Positions 49,981 through 58,848 are shown, counted from the first letter of the stretch. The stretch is DNA of 64,000 nt from CANHEE01 sp049316985 (GCA_049316985.1 JBMOJB010000005.1:3901-67900); one strand, 5' to 3'. The notes: generated from the letters alone by a model not told the origin. Numbers and translations: made by a program.

Positions 49981-50299
49981 TCCCAATGTACGTGCCCGTG
50001 ATGTAGTAGATTTGGTGAAGGACACCGGCAATATCTATGAAACACTGGCAATTGTTACCAAACGTGCCCGTCAGCTTGCTATAGATATCAAAATTGAATT
50101 GAATAGCAAACTTGAAGAATTTGCTTCAAGCACCGATACTATCGAAGAAATTCACGAAAACAAAGAGCAAATTGAAATTTCAAAGTTCTATGAGCGTCTT
50201 CCAAATCCAGTTGTGATTGCCTTAGATGAATTTCAAAGCGGTAAAATCCAACATCGTTACAATAAAGATATTGTAGTGGATGATTTTACAAAGCGCTAA
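49946..50299 (+). CDS. rpoZ: RNA polymerase omega subunit (Bacteroidota type)
   Basis: 117 residues. The divergent Bacteroidota omega subunit: VRARDVVDLVKDTGNIYETLAIVTKRARQLA contains the conserved helix corresponding to the MARVT...R.RA.QL region of omega, followed by a distinct acidic part and NPVVIALDEFQSGKI. Omega assists assembly of RNA polymerase around beta-prime. The ATG lies inside bamD in another frame (35-base overlap), implying translational coupling. A palindromic repeat pair follows before coaBC. Confidence 0.9.
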   Translation: MTDIKTRAQGIDPNVRARDVVDLVKDTGNIYETLAIVTKRARQLAIDIKIELNSKLEEFASSTDTIEEIHENKEQIEISKFYERLPNPVVIALDEFQSGKIQHRYNKDIVVDDFTKR

Positions 50300-50306
50300 T
50301 CACATT

Positions 50307-50349
50307 TGTCGACACGCTCAGAAATCTAAGCAACTGGGTGTGTCGACAC
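50307..50349. repeat. Two copies of TGTCGACAC between rpoZ and coaBC
   Basis: TGTCGACAC at 50307-50315 and again at 50341-50349 (start-to-start 34 bases). Because TGTCGACA is itself a palindrome, the copies can also pair as TGTCGACAC/GTGTCGACA to make one hairpin. Only a weak T-stretch follows, 20 bases before coaBC. A regulatory operator pair or an attenuator hairpin is possible. Confidence 0.5.
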
Positions 50350-50368
50350 TTATTTAACAGTAAGAAAT

Positions 50369-51565
50369 ATGCATGGGAAAAAAATTATACTTGGCATATC
50401 AGGAAGTATAGCTGCATATAAAGCCGTAAGCCTATGCCGACTTCTGATTAAATCTGGTGCTGAAGTACAAGTGCTGATGACAGAAAACGCTTCACAATTC
50501 ATTTCCCCACTTACACTTTCCACCCTCTCAAAGAGAAATGTCTTTTCCAGTGTTATCAGTGAATCTGCCTGGAACAACCATGTAGAAATGGGGCTATGGG
50601 CAGATTTAATTGTCATTGCTCCTGCAACGGCTAACACCATCGCAAAAATGGCAAATGGCATTTGTGATAACATTCTTGCTGCAGTATACCTCTCCGCTCG
50701 TTGTCAAACCTTAATCGCTCCGGCGATGGATCTCGATATGTGGCATCACCCTGCAACGCAAAAAAATATCGACACACTTAAATCCAATGGTGTTATCCAA
50801 ATTCCTGTTGGTGTCGGTGAACTTGCGAGTGGCCTGGTAGGTGAAGGAAGAATGGCCGAACCAGAAGAAATTGTAACTTATATCAGTGATATCGTCACAA
50901 GACAATATGATTTTTCTGGCAAAAAAATCATGATAACAGCCGGACCTACTTATGAGGCTATCGATCCTGTCAGATTTATTGGCAATAAGTCGTCCGGAAA
51001 AATGGGCGTTTGTTTGGCAGAAGAATTAAGTGAAAGAGGCGCCGAAGTAGTGCTTATATTGGGTCCTTCTAATCTGCAAGTCAAATCAAAAAACACAAAA
51101 GTCATTCATGTGACAAGCGCGCAGGAAATGTATGACGCCAGTCTTCAATATTTCCCTTCGGTCGATGCTGCAATTATGTCAGCAGCAGTGGCTGATTATC
51201 GCCCAGCTTCCATCGCTGAAAATAAAATAAAAAAAACCGGCGAAATCCTCGAACTAAAACTAATCAAAAATCCGGATATTGCGTTCTCTTTAGGTAAGCT
51301 AAAAACTGAATCACAAATTCTGGTAGGCTTTGCTTTAGAAACTGAACATGAAGAAGAAAATGCCAGAAAAAAACTGGAGAAAAAGAATTTGGATTTTATT
51401 GTACTCAATTCTTTAAGAGACATAGGTGCCGGATTTCAATCTGACACCAATAAAATTACTATTTACCACCAAAACAATAAAGTTGAAAAATTTGAGTTAA
51501 AAAGCAAGGAAAATGTAGCCAAAGACATTGCGGCAACATTGAAAACATATTTCAATCCACAATAG
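50369..51565 (+). CDS. coaBC: Bifunctional phosphopantothenoylcysteine decarboxylase / synthetase
   Basis: 398 residues; CoaC decarboxylase about 1-180, CoaB synthetase about 185-398. It makes 4'-phosphopantetheine in coenzyme A synthesis. Visible: GISGSIAAYKA, His71 (NHVEMG), PATANTIAK (FMN site), and in CoaB ITAGPTYEAIDPVRFIGNKSSGKMG and AAVADYRP, NPDI. Two decarboxylase residues differ from the textbook enzyme: the PxMNxxMW Asn is Asp121, and the ACGD-type catalytic Cys is Ser154 (ELASGLVGEGRM). I recall similar variants in Bacteroidota CoaBC. Fourth of the conserved run begun by bamD. Confidence 0.95.
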   Translation: MHGKKIILGISGSIAAYKAVSLCRLLIKSGAEVQVLMTENASQFISPLTLSTLSKRNVFSSVISESAWNNHVEMGLWADLIVIAPATANTIAKMANGICDNILAAVYLSARCQTLIAPAMDLDMWHHPATQKNIDTLKSNGVIQIPVGVGELASGLVGEGRMAEPEEIVTYISDIVTRQYDFSGKKIMITAGPTYEAIDPVRFIGNKSSGKMGVCLAEELSERGAEVVLILGPSNLQVKSKNTKVIHVTSAQEMYDASLQYFPSVDAAIMSAAVADYRPASIAENKIKKTGEILELKLIKNPDIAFSLGKLKTESQILVGFALETEHEEENARKKLEKKNLDFIVLNSLRDIGAGFQSDTNKITIYHQNNKVEKFELKSKENVAKDIAATLKTYFNPQ

Positions 51566-51604
51566 TAGTAATTGGAAGCAGCAACCTTCCGCAAAGTTGT
51601 ACTA

Positions 51605-52501
51605 ATGAAAAAAATCTTTATCTACTCTTTACTTTTTATCACGCTTGCCCAGAAAATTTCTGCACAAGAACTTTTGGCTACAGTTAAAATTAATTCGCCG
51701 AAAATTCAAAATACGGATGTGAAAGTATTTAGAACCCTGGAAAGTCAGCTTGTTGAGTTTTTAAATAACACAAAATGGACAGATGACACATTTGAACCTG
51801 AAGAAAGAATCAAACTAAACATTACTATTAATATTGACAAAGAGACTGATGGTACTACTTTCGAAGCAGTTATCAATATTCAAGCTACCCGACCTGTATA
51901 TGGCACCGACACGGAAACACCGATTTTAAATCACTCTGATGACAGAATTACTTTCAATTACGAACAGTACCAGCCGATTCAGTTCACCAGAAACTCCAAT
52001 CTTGATCGTTTAACTGCGATATTCTCCTTTTATGCCTACTATGTTCTTGGACTTGATTATGACACTTTTAGTTCCTTAGGCGGGGAATCATATTTCCAAA
52101 TTGCACAGGAAATCGTACGAGCTGCGCCTCAGGTTGAAGGCTGGGTTCCAGGCTCAGTAAATAGAAATCGTTATTGGATGATGGAAAATACTTTAAGTCC
52201 AAGAATGAGAAATTTCAGAGAAGCGCAATATACCTACCACAGACTTGGACTTGATACTTTTACAAAAAATAGAGAAGACGCGCAAAATAAAATTATTCTT
52301 GCTTTAGATGAAATTAACCGAGCAAACAGTGGATATCCGAACGCAATGATCATTCAAATGTTTGTCGTTGCAAAATCCAATGAAATTATTGAAATGGCCA
52401 AAGGGTTTAATAAGCCCCTGAAATTAAAAACCTTTGATGTAATGACTAAAATTGACCCCGCAAATATTACCAAATACCAACAAATCGGTCTCGATTACTA
52501 G
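51605..52501 (+). CDS. porD: DUF4835 protein, probable type IX secretion component PorD
   Basis: 298 residues from ATG 51605, giving the signal peptide MKKIFIYSLLFITLAQKISAQ; the frame is open to 51572 but that start gives no signal. The body (LLATVKINSPKIQNTDVKVFRTLESQLVEFLN, FNYEQYQPIQFTRNSNLDRLTAIFSFYAYYVLG, YWMMENTLSPRMRNFREAQYTYHR) is DUF4835, annotated as PorD for T9SS in several Bacteroidota. Its position after coaBC matches the conserved order. Its role in T9SS is a family-level inference. No recN follows; the next gene is a minus-strand mazG-like gene. Confidence 0.85.
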   Translation: MKKIFIYSLLFITLAQKISAQELLATVKINSPKIQNTDVKVFRTLESQLVEFLNNTKWTDDTFEPEERIKLNITINIDKETDGTTFEAVINIQATRPVYGTDTETPILNHSDDRITFNYEQYQPIQFTRNSNLDRLTAIFSFYAYYVLGLDYDTFSSLGGESYFQIAQEIVRAAPQVEGWVPGSVNRNRYWMMENTLSPRMRNFREAQYTYHRLGLDTFTKNREDAQNKIILALDEINRANSGYPNAMIIQMFVVAKSNEIIEMAKGFNKPLKLKTFDVMTKIDPANITKYQQIGLDY

Positions 52502-52692
52502 TATAAGAGCCGTTGTGAATATCTGCATAATATTGATCGCGGCCAATACGAAAAGGAAACAAGCGATGTATAAGTTATGCAGCAAAATAAAAAACTATTG
52601 GAGCGCGAAATTATAAATACAAATGAAAAGCCGACAAGCAAATGGAAGAATTTTAAAATTAGTTTAGCTAAAACTTTTTCAAAAACATCTTC

Positions 52693-53034
52693 TCACTTTT
52701 TTAGTTTTGGATTTGAAATATGTCTTTCTTTGTCTCGCGAAGTCTTCTTATTCAAATTCTTTTCGAATGCTTCTGTCAAGTCAATGCCGGTTTGATTCGC
52801 TAAACAAATCAACACAAACAATACATCAGCCATTTCATCAGCCAAACTTTCTTTGTGTTGAAGTCCTTTTTCGGATTCTTTAAAAGATTGTTCGCCATAC
52901 AATCTCGCCATAATTCGCGCCAGCTCACCAACTTCTTCCATTAATACAGCAGTGTTGGTCAATTCGTTGAAATACCTGACCCCGACATTTTTTATCCAAT
53001 CATCAACTTTTTTTTGTGCCTCTTCAATCTGCAT
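52693..53034 (-). CDS. MazG-like nucleotide pyrophosphohydrolase
   Basis: 113 residues, one all-alpha NTP-PPase domain. Mg-binding residues are Glu33, Glu34, Glu37 (LMEEVGELAR) and Glu67, Asp70 (LADEMADVLF). Such small MazG/iMazG proteins hydrolyse (d)NTPs to NMP and PPi, as nucleotide-pool housecleaning. Last gene of a four-gene minus-strand run; only five bases separate it from the rhodanese gene. About 190 bases without a gene follow. Confidence 0.9.
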   Translation of the reverse strand: MQIEEAQKKVDDWIKNVGVRYFNELTNTAVLMEEVGELARIMARLYGEQSFKESEKGLQHKESLADEMADVLFVLICLANQTGIDLTEAFEKNLNKKTSRDKERHISNPKLKK

Positions 53035-53039
53035 TCGTA

Positions 53040-53438
53040 CTATTTTTCAACTGGCAGACCACTAGCCTTCCAGGCATTAATACCTCCTATTAGTTCAAAT
53101 ACATGCTGAAATCCATTCGCTCTCATCAGATCTGCTGCACGTGCACTTCTTCCGCCGACAGCACAATAGACATAATAGTTTTTGCTTTTGTCCATTTTTG
53201 ATACTACATCCATGAAATTATCAGAATTGTAATTAATATTAACTGCTTTAGCTAAGTGACCGCTTTGGAACTCAGCTTCTGTCCTGACATCCAGCGTGAT
53301 ATTCGAAGCTACTTTGTTCATCTCTTTTTTAAATGTCGGAACATCGATTTTCCCATAATTAGCCTGCGAATAGGAAAAATTGATAAAAAGTACAATTGAA
53401 AATAAATTTAACGCGAATAGTGATTTCATAAATGACAT
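53040..53438 (-). CDS. Exported rhodanese-like protein
   Basis: 132 residues: an N-terminal signal peptide (MSFMKSLFALNLFSIVLFINFSYSQ) and one rhodanese domain, DVRTEAEFQSGHL, with the catalytic Cys in YCAVGGRSARAA. Periplasmic sulfurtransferase, acceptor unknown. It begins one base after the aroA stop and is followed by mazG. Confidence 0.9.
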   Translation of the reverse strand: MSFMKSLFALNLFSIVLFINFSYSQANYGKIDVPTFKKEMNKVASNITLDVRTEAEFQSGHLAKAVNINYNSDNFMDVVSKMDKSKNYYVYCAVGGRSARAADLMRANGFQHVFELIGGINAWKASGLPVEK

Positions 53439-53439
53439 T

Positions 53440-54690
53440 TTATTTAATAAGATCGATTTTATAACCTATTTCCTTTAAATCTTTCCAAACATTTGGATAA
53501 GATTTATTGACAACCTCAGCAGCATAAATGGTTACCGGATTAAGTATGCCAAGCGGAAAAAAAGATAAAGCCATCCGATGATCTCCGTAAGTACTCACCT
53601 TTATTTCACTATTAATACTACCTTCCAGTTGATAAAATTTCTTGCTGCTGTCTTTAGAAAACCGCCCGGGCAGCGCAATCATTGAAAAACCTATTTTTTC
53701 AAGCTCACTTTTCAAAGCTTGAATGCGATCAGTTTCCTTTATCTTTAGCGATTCAATTCCGGAAAACAAACCAACAATTCCTTTTCCAGCTACTAAAACA
53801 GCAATTGACTGCGCAAGATCAGGATAATTTTGAAAATCAAATTCGAAAAAAGGGACCACTTTATTTTCCTTTTTGACCAATTTGATCCCATTCGAGTTAA
53901 ATAATGTTTGGACACCAAAAGTGTCACCGATCTTCTGAATGATGCTATCACCTTGCATACTATCTATGAAAAGTCCATTCAATTGAAGCTCTGTATTATC
54001 TGAGAACGCTGCCAAAACATAATAATAGGAAGCAGCAGACCAATCGGCTTCGACAATGATATCTTTGCCTTTGTAATTTTGTTTAGCTATGTTAATTAAA
54101 TCGTTTTCGAAACCGTACTCAATTCCGAAATAAGACAATAAACTCAGGGTCATTTGTATATAAGGCCGCGAAGCTACTGACGAATTCAATTTAATTGTAA
54201 GTCCATGAGGCAATACAGGTGCTATTAGTAGTAAAGCAGAAATAAATTGGCTGCTAATTGAAGCATCAATTTCAATAAAGCGCTCTGCTATTTCAAAGTT
54301 AGGTTCTTTAACCAACAAAGGCGGGAAACCCTCATTCTCAAGATACTCAATGTTAGCTCCAATTTGTCTAAGGCACTTAACCAATTCACCAATGGGGCGT
54401 TGCTTCATTCTTTCTGATCCTGTCAGAACCTGTTCTCCTTTTTGAATTGCAAAATAAGCAGTCAAAAAACGAAATGTGGTACCTGCCGTCCCGCAATCGT
54501 ACAAAGTGCTTTTTTGCGACAACAACTTCTCCAAAAGTAATGTATCCTCTGCCTTCGAAATGCGATCAATGCGAAATTTTTCGGAGCTTAGTGCCCTTAT
54601 AATCAAAAGCCGATTACTAATACTTTTTGATCCTTCGAGTGTAATCTCTCCCAGTACCGAACGGGAAGTATGTTGAATCCTAATATCCAT
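53440..54690 (-). CDS. aroA: 3-phosphoshikimate 1-carboxyvinyltransferase (EPSP synthase)
   Basis: 416 residues. Transfers enolpyruvate from PEP to shikimate-3-phosphate. GSKSISNRLL (Lys22, Ser23), CGTAGTTFRFL, MKQRPIGELV, the SSQFISALLL block, a trimmed middle, KETDRIQAL and GDHRMALSF are all present. The sequence is divergent from the enterobacterial type (YFAI and LTGSERMKQRP insert). Second gene of the Omp28-aroA-rhodanese-mazG run, six bases after Omp28. Confidence 0.95.
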   Translation of the reverse strand: MDIRIQHTSRSVLGEITLEGSKSISNRLLIIRALSSEKFRIDRISKAEDTLLLEKLLSQKSTLYDCGTAGTTFRFLTAYFAIQKGEQVLTGSERMKQRPIGELVKCLRQIGANIEYLENEGFPPLLVKEPNFEIAERFIEIDASISSQFISALLLIAPVLPHGLTIKLNSSVASRPYIQMTLSLLSYFGIEYGFENDLINIAKQNYKGKDIIVEADWSAASYYYVLAAFSDNTELQLNGLFIDSMQGDSIIQKIGDTFGVQTLFNSNGIKLVKKENKVVPFFEFDFQNYPDLAQSIAVLVAGKGIVGLFSGIESLKIKETDRIQALKSELEKIGFSMIALPGRFSKDSSKKFYQLEGSINSEIKVSTYGDHRMALSFFPLGILNPVTIYAAEVVNKSYPNVWKDLKEIGYKIDLIK

Positions 54691-54696
54691 CAGAAC

Positions 54697-55527
54697 TTAT
54701 TCAATCTTCTTGGCAACTGCCTGAACAACTTCTTTTGATGTTCCTGCTTTGTGCAGAAATGCAACTATCTCACAATATTTTGAATTAAAATCAGCCGGCA
54801 AAACATAACTAAAGTCCTTTTTTACAACTTGTCCTTTCTTCAGTACTTCAGTCACCTCCTGACCTTCAGTATTTGTTAGAACACGCCTTAAAATATGCTT
54901 ATGTACATAATCTGTTTTTACACCTAGCGCAGGTACAATTTGAGCATCAATTACGTTGCTCTCCGTTAACAACACTGTTAATTTGTGATCACCGGTCATA
55001 TTAACTAATGGAATGATTTCTATACCAACTTTCAGCTCCCTTGAGGTTGTTGAATAGGTCAAGGTGGCTTTCAAATCCGATTCTGGTTCCAATACACTTT
55101 CATCCTTAACGATTCCGGCCCACCTTGCCAGTCCGACAATATTCAGGGTGTTGTTTGCTCCGAATGGCTTTCTATTAATAGCTACTGATGGATAACCTTC
55201 CGGAGAACCTAAAAAATTCAATAACCCAACACCTTCAGCAATCTTAAAATCAAATTTCGACGCTGCAAGTTTCTTTGCAAAATCTCCTGCATGTATTGAT
55301 ACAGTAACCAGATTTTCACCATATTTCGAGCGAAGGTTTTCTATTTCAGCAGCACCATCAGGGCAATTCACACACCTTACACCGGTAAACTCCTCAATCA
55401 AAACCCTATGCGGTGTTGTATTGCTTCCCGGATTAACTTGGCCCATAGGAGGTATAACGACTGGTTCCTCCTTGCAGGACAGGACTAAAAAAAATAAACT
55501 AAAAAAAATAAAACATCTAATGTTCAT
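54697..55527 (-). CDS. Omp28-related lipoprotein with thioredoxin-like fold
   Basis: 276 residues from ATG 55527; a further six codons upstream are possible but give no better signal. Lipobox LVLSC (Cys18). The mature part starts with a Pro-rich linker and a thioredoxin-like motif RVLIEEFTGVRCVNCPDGA: Cys-x-x-Cys near residue 60, as in Omp28/PEP-CTERM-unrelated Bacteroidota lipoproteins. The rest is a beta-rich domain. Likely at the outer membrane; a redox or thiol-binding role is inferred from CxxC only. It heads the minus-strand run including aroA. Confidence 0.8.
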   Translation of the reverse strand: MNIRCFIFFSLFFLVLSCKEEPVVIPPMGQVNPGSNTTPHRVLIEEFTGVRCVNCPDGAAEIENLRSKYGENLVTVSIHAGDFAKKLAASKFDFKIAEGVGLLNFLGSPEGYPSVAINRKPFGANNTLNIVGLARWAGIVKDESVLEPESDLKATLTYSTTSRELKVGIEIIPLVNMTGDHKLTVLLTESNVIDAQIVPALGVKTDYVHKHILRRVLTNTEGQEVTEVLKKGQVVKKDFSYVLPADFNSKYCEIVAFLHKAGTSKEVVQAVAKKIE

Positions 55528-55613
55528 CTCTATAATATTTAGCAAGTGAAAATCTGCATTTTCGCAAATTTGAACTAAAATTACTAATTCTGCTTGATAA
55601 TATCAAGTATTTG

Positions 55614-56657
55614 CTAGTTTTCAATAACATTTTTAACTTTGGAAGGAGCGTCTGGTCTCAAATAAAGTAGTGCTGAAACCGCAACGGTGTCTCCGATTGT
55701 TAGCCCGGAAAGAATCTCTACACTTTCATTCTGTCTGATTCCAGTTTCTACAACGACAGATTGTACTTTTCCATTTTTGAAAACAAAAACTTTCTTGTTT
55801 CTGGTATCGGGGATAATAGCATTAGTGGGAATCTGTATAGAATTTCTTGAAACTTGAGAAAGCAGTACTTTTGCAAATGCGCCAACCTGTACATCAGAAA
55901 CGCCCAAAACTGCCCTGACTTTTAAGTTTCGAGTATTCTGATTGATCTGTGGCTCAATAGCTGCTATTTTCGCAGAAATTTTATTTGTTCTTCCCTCAAC
56001 AACAACTCCAATGTTTGCCCCAATTTTGATTAAATTGGCATAATTTTCCGGTACATTGAAATCAACTTTTAGTCCGGAATTCGCTTGCAAAGTACTAATT
56101 ACATTTTGTGGGCTAACAAAAGCTCCTACACTAACTTGTCTTAACCCTATTTTACCTGCAAATGGGCTTCGAATTTCAGTCTTTCTGATCTGCGCCTTTA
56201 AAAAATCAATATCTGCGCTTAGCGCATTCATCTGACCAAGCGCCTGATCGTAATCCTGCTGGTTGATACCTTTCTGATCTAAAAGTTTCTTTAATCTGGA
56301 CTCCGTAGACTGCGCAATAGCAAAAAGGGATTGGTTTTTTCGCAACTGAGCCTGCAAATCTTCATCAAAAATTTTAGCAATTAACATGTCTTTTGCTACC
56401 AATGACCCTTCTTTAATATTTAGGCTCACTATTCTGCCTGATATTTCTGGTCGCAACTCAACAAATTCGTTGGCAATGATTGTTCCGTTCAACTCCAATT
56501 CTGAGCTTAAGCGGGAAGCTTTGCAAATAATTACATCTGCAGCGACAGGCGGGAATCCAGGCTTGGTACTTCCTACACTTTTATCATTTTTGGAATTACA
56601 TCCAAAGATAAATGATGAAACAACAAGAAACAGAATAACCTTAATTTTTAAAAACAT
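55614..56657 (-). CDS. RND efflux periplasmic adaptor lipoprotein
   Basis: 347 residues. Lipobox FIFGC (Cys20). Membrane-fusion protein (AcrA/HlyD family): ELNGTIIANEFVELRPEISGRIVSL (lipoyl half-motif), KNQSLFAIAQSTESRLKKLLDQKGINQQDYDQALGQ coiled hairpin, IRKTEIRSPFAGKIGLRQVSVGAFVS (second half-motif), barrel and membrane-proximal domains after. It bridges an inner-membrane RND pump to an outer-membrane channel; neither partner gene is adjacent in this window. Alone on its strand between Omp28 and a glucosaminidase. Confidence 0.93.
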   Translation of the reverse strand: MFLKIKVILFLVVSSFIFGCNSKNDKSVGSTKPGFPPVAADVIICKASRLSSELELNGTIIANEFVELRPEISGRIVSLNIKEGSLVAKDMLIAKIFDEDLQAQLRKNQSLFAIAQSTESRLKKLLDQKGINQQDYDQALGQMNALSADIDFLKAQIRKTEIRSPFAGKIGLRQVSVGAFVSPQNVISTLQANSGLKVDFNVPENYANLIKIGANIGVVVEGRTNKISAKIAAIEPQINQNTRNLKVRAVLGVSDVQVGAFAKVLLSQVSRNSIQIPTNAIIPDTRNKKVFVFKNGKVQSVVVETGIRQNESVEILSGLTIGDTVAVSALLYLRPDAPSKVKNVIEN

Positions 56658-56681
56658 GTGCGATTGCTTTATCTGAAATAC

Positions 56682-56717
56682 AAATGTCGGAAAAAGGCTT
56701 TGGTTTTTCCGACATTT
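56682..56717 (-). terminator. Terminator after the glucosaminidase gene
   Basis: AAATGTCGGAAAAA / TTTTTCCGACATTT, a perfect 14-base stem with an 8-base loop, 37 bases downstream of the minus-strand stop at 56755; T-containing tail on the minus strand. Confidence 0.75.
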
Positions 56718-56754
56718 TGTGTAAAAGTACGAATATTACAATCTAAATAAGTAA

Positions 56755-57564
56755 CTATTGGTCAAATTTGTGCAGTTCAAGCTCTTCAATAGTTTTTATC
56801 AAGCTTTCAGCGTAGTGACGATCAGTTGCGTATCCCATATTTTTAAGACCATAGGCCCAATTTTTATAATCTTTTGTGCCAAAATGCAATAATTTCCGAT
56901 ATTGCTTGTTTACAATCATCAAACTATGAGCCCGATAGCTCTCCCAAGGCGTTCCATAGGCCCTAAAAAAGTCTTTATGGCTGTCGTCTGTATAGTTGCG
57001 ACAATGGCCCTTCTTGCAATTCCGAGCAAAACATTTAATACCAAAATGATTATTATTTTGTTCAGCTAAGTTACTTTGTCCGGCATTGCTTTCCAGAATC
57101 CCTTGAGCAAGAATAATACTAGCAGGAATACCAAATTTTTGCATTTCTGTTTGCGCAATTTTGTGAAATCTCTCTACATATCTTACTTGCTTACTTTTTC
57201 TCTCGGCAGACGAATTACTTTTGCCGGACCAGTATGTAACATTCGAATACGAATTGCTTAAGTTGTCCTTTCTTACCTGAATTGCTTTACCATCATTGCC
57301 GGTACGGCGAATACTGCTGCTGAGTACAGAAAAAACACTACTCATATCCATATTCAAAACCTTCTTCGAATCGCCATCAATTCCTGCATCAGATATAGAG
57401 TCAGAAATGCTAAAGTTGAAATTATAGCGTGTAGCAAAAAATAATAAAATGACAATAAAAATTAATTGTAAGCTATTCTGAGAAATGTACTTTTGAATAG
57501 CTATTGCTTTCCTTTTAGACTGCTTTGCCATTGATCTGCGCACTGAAATAATGAGCTTATTCAT
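56755..57564 (-). CDS. Membrane-anchored glucosaminidase-domain protein
   Basis: 269 residues. One N-terminal membrane segment (LQLIFIVILLFFATRY, about 33-48) leaves the rest in the periplasm. Residues about 130-265 are a FlgJ/LytA-type glucosaminidase domain: FGIPASIILAQGILESNAGQSNLAEQNNNHFGIKCF with the catalytic Glu in ILESNAG, then YGTPWESYRAHSLMI and KNMGYATDRHYAESLI. It is expected to cut peptidoglycan glycan strands. The linker between is variable. A single gene closed by a terminator. Confidence 0.88.
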   Translation of the reverse strand: MNKLIISVRRSMAKQSKRKAIAIQKYISQNSLQLIFIVILLFFATRYNFNFSISDSISDAGIDGDSKKVLNMDMSSVFSVLSSSIRRTGNDGKAIQVRKDNLSNSYSNVTYWSGKSNSSAERKSKQVRYVERFHKIAQTEMQKFGIPASIILAQGILESNAGQSNLAEQNNNHFGIKCFARNCKKGHCRNYTDDSHKDFFRAYGTPWESYRAHSLMIVNKQYRKLLHFGTKDYKNWAYGLKNMGYATDRHYAESLIKTIEELELHKFDQ

Positions 57565-57607
57565 TATGGATTGTTTTAAATATTTAATAGTGAGGCAAAC
57601 TTAAAAC

Positions 57608-57636
57608 AAATTATTTAATAAAGAAATTATTTAATA
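57608..57636. repeat. Short direct repeat
   Basis: AAATTATTTAATA occurs at 57608-57620 and 57624-57636, separated by three bases, in the AT-rich gap between the glycosyltransferase and glucosaminidase genes. It may be chance in such AT-rich DNA. Confidence 0.5.
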
Positions 57637-57646
57637 TGTTTTTTAA

Positions 57647-58768
57647 CTAAACTTTTGTTAAATTTTCGAATAGCGCTTTGATCTGCAATTCATTAAGTTT
57701 CCTCAAAAAAGAACTTCTTGTGCTTATTAATTCATTATCAAAAACTTGAGAAAATAATTTGTGAACAACATCCGCAATTTCAGTTGCGTTTTCCACAGCA
57801 GTAACGAATTGTCTTAGCTCCGAATTTTGAGTAATTGCTTTATTTGCTACAACAAACCTTCCCTCAAAAACAGCATAGTACAGTTTTAATTTTACGCCCT
57901 CTGGCTGGAACGACCACAAAATATGAATGTGCGCATCCCTCAATATCTCGTGCATCTGTTCATGATCCGGATTGGCAACGATACTTATGTTTTGATATGT
58001 TTTCGCGGCAGAATAAAGCCTGTGAGACGGTCTTTTCCCCGCTATCAATACGGCATATGGATTTTTCGAAAATACCTTTTCTATTAGAAGGATGGCTGCT
58101 TTTTCATTGTCCGCAATACCTAGATTTCCATGAAACAAAATGTATTTGCCAAGTCCTTGTTTTGATTTAACTTCATCAAAGGGATGAAATGCAGAAACCA
58201 CAGTAACTTTTTCCCAACCTAGTCCTTTGTAGTATTGATAGTCTGAATCAGAAATACACATCAATTCCACATTTTTTTGTTTGATAAGAAATTGCTCATA
58301 TTTTAACAGTTTAATACTCTCCAGTTTCAAAAACAATTTCCTAAAAAAGTTCTTTTCCAATGAAGCAAGTCTGGCATAATACTGCCATTCAATATTATGC
58401 ATTCTAACGATCTTCTTCCTGCTACTTAGTGCTTCGTTCGAAATCCAAAATGTTGAATGAATGCCTTCAAACAAAATTGGAAAATCGTCCTTTTTCAGAT
58501 TAAACAGCAATTCTGAAGAATTTCTGGTTGAAATAATAAAAGGACAAGGATAAAACTGATATAAAAGCGATCTGGATCTTTTATAATAATATATCTGTTC
58601 TGCTAATCCTTCCAATGCTGGGGCTTCTTCTTTACCACCATACTGAAAACAATGCAATATCACTTTAAAGCTCAAAGATTTCAAGGCTTTCAACTTGTAA
58701 AAGACATCTATCACCCCACCATAATCAGCTGGATAGGGAATGTCAAAAGCAATTACATGAATTTGCAT
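57647..58768 (-). CDS. Glycosyltransferase (GT4-like)
   Basis: 373 residues. The N-terminus AFDIPYPADYGGVIDVFYKL is the acceptor-side motif of GT-B glycosyltransferases; a middle HGNLGIADNEKAAILLIEKV and AHIHILWSFQPEGVKLKLYYAVFEGRFVVANK form the donor-side block of family GT4. The usual EAxAxG-like nucleotide-sugar motif is degenerate (FQPEGVKLKLYYA). Cytoplasmic or membrane-associated; sugar and acceptor unknown. No neighbouring polysaccharide genes; divergent from phzF. Confidence 0.8.
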   Translation of the reverse strand: MQIHVIAFDIPYPADYGGVIDVFYKLKALKSLSFKVILHCFQYGGKEEAPALEGLAEQIYYYKRSRSLLYQFYPCPFIISTRNSSELLFNLKKDDFPILFEGIHSTFWISNEALSSRKKIVRMHNIEWQYYARLASLEKNFFRKLFLKLESIKLLKYEQFLIKQKNVELMCISDSDYQYYKGLGWEKVTVVSAFHPFDEVKSKQGLGKYILFHGNLGIADNEKAAILLIEKVFSKNPYAVLIAGKRPSHRLYSAAKTYQNISIVANPDHEQMHEILRDAHIHILWSFQPEGVKLKLYYAVFEGRFVVANKAITQNSELRQFVTAVENATEIADVVHKLFSQVFDNELISTRSSFLRKLNELQIKALFENLTKV

Positions 58769-58771
58769 CTT

Positions 58772-58797
58772 TTGTATTTTAAAATGTTGTATTTTTG
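58772..58797 (+). promoter_or_regulatory. Bacteroidota promoter for phzF-tatC
   Basis: TTG (58772-58774), 15 bases, TATTTTTG (58790-58797), 51 bases before ATG 58849. Slightly short spacer but both elements match. Confidence 0.55.
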
Positions 58798-58848
58798 TGA
58801 TTGGGTAAATGGTGCAAGCACCTTAATGCATGTTTTAAACGAGCTACT

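Noticed and set aside
52577..52795. Possible 72-residue protein overlapping the mazG-like gene
   Set aside because: Antisense to a clear MazG coding region, low-complexity Phe/Ser/Lys sequence.
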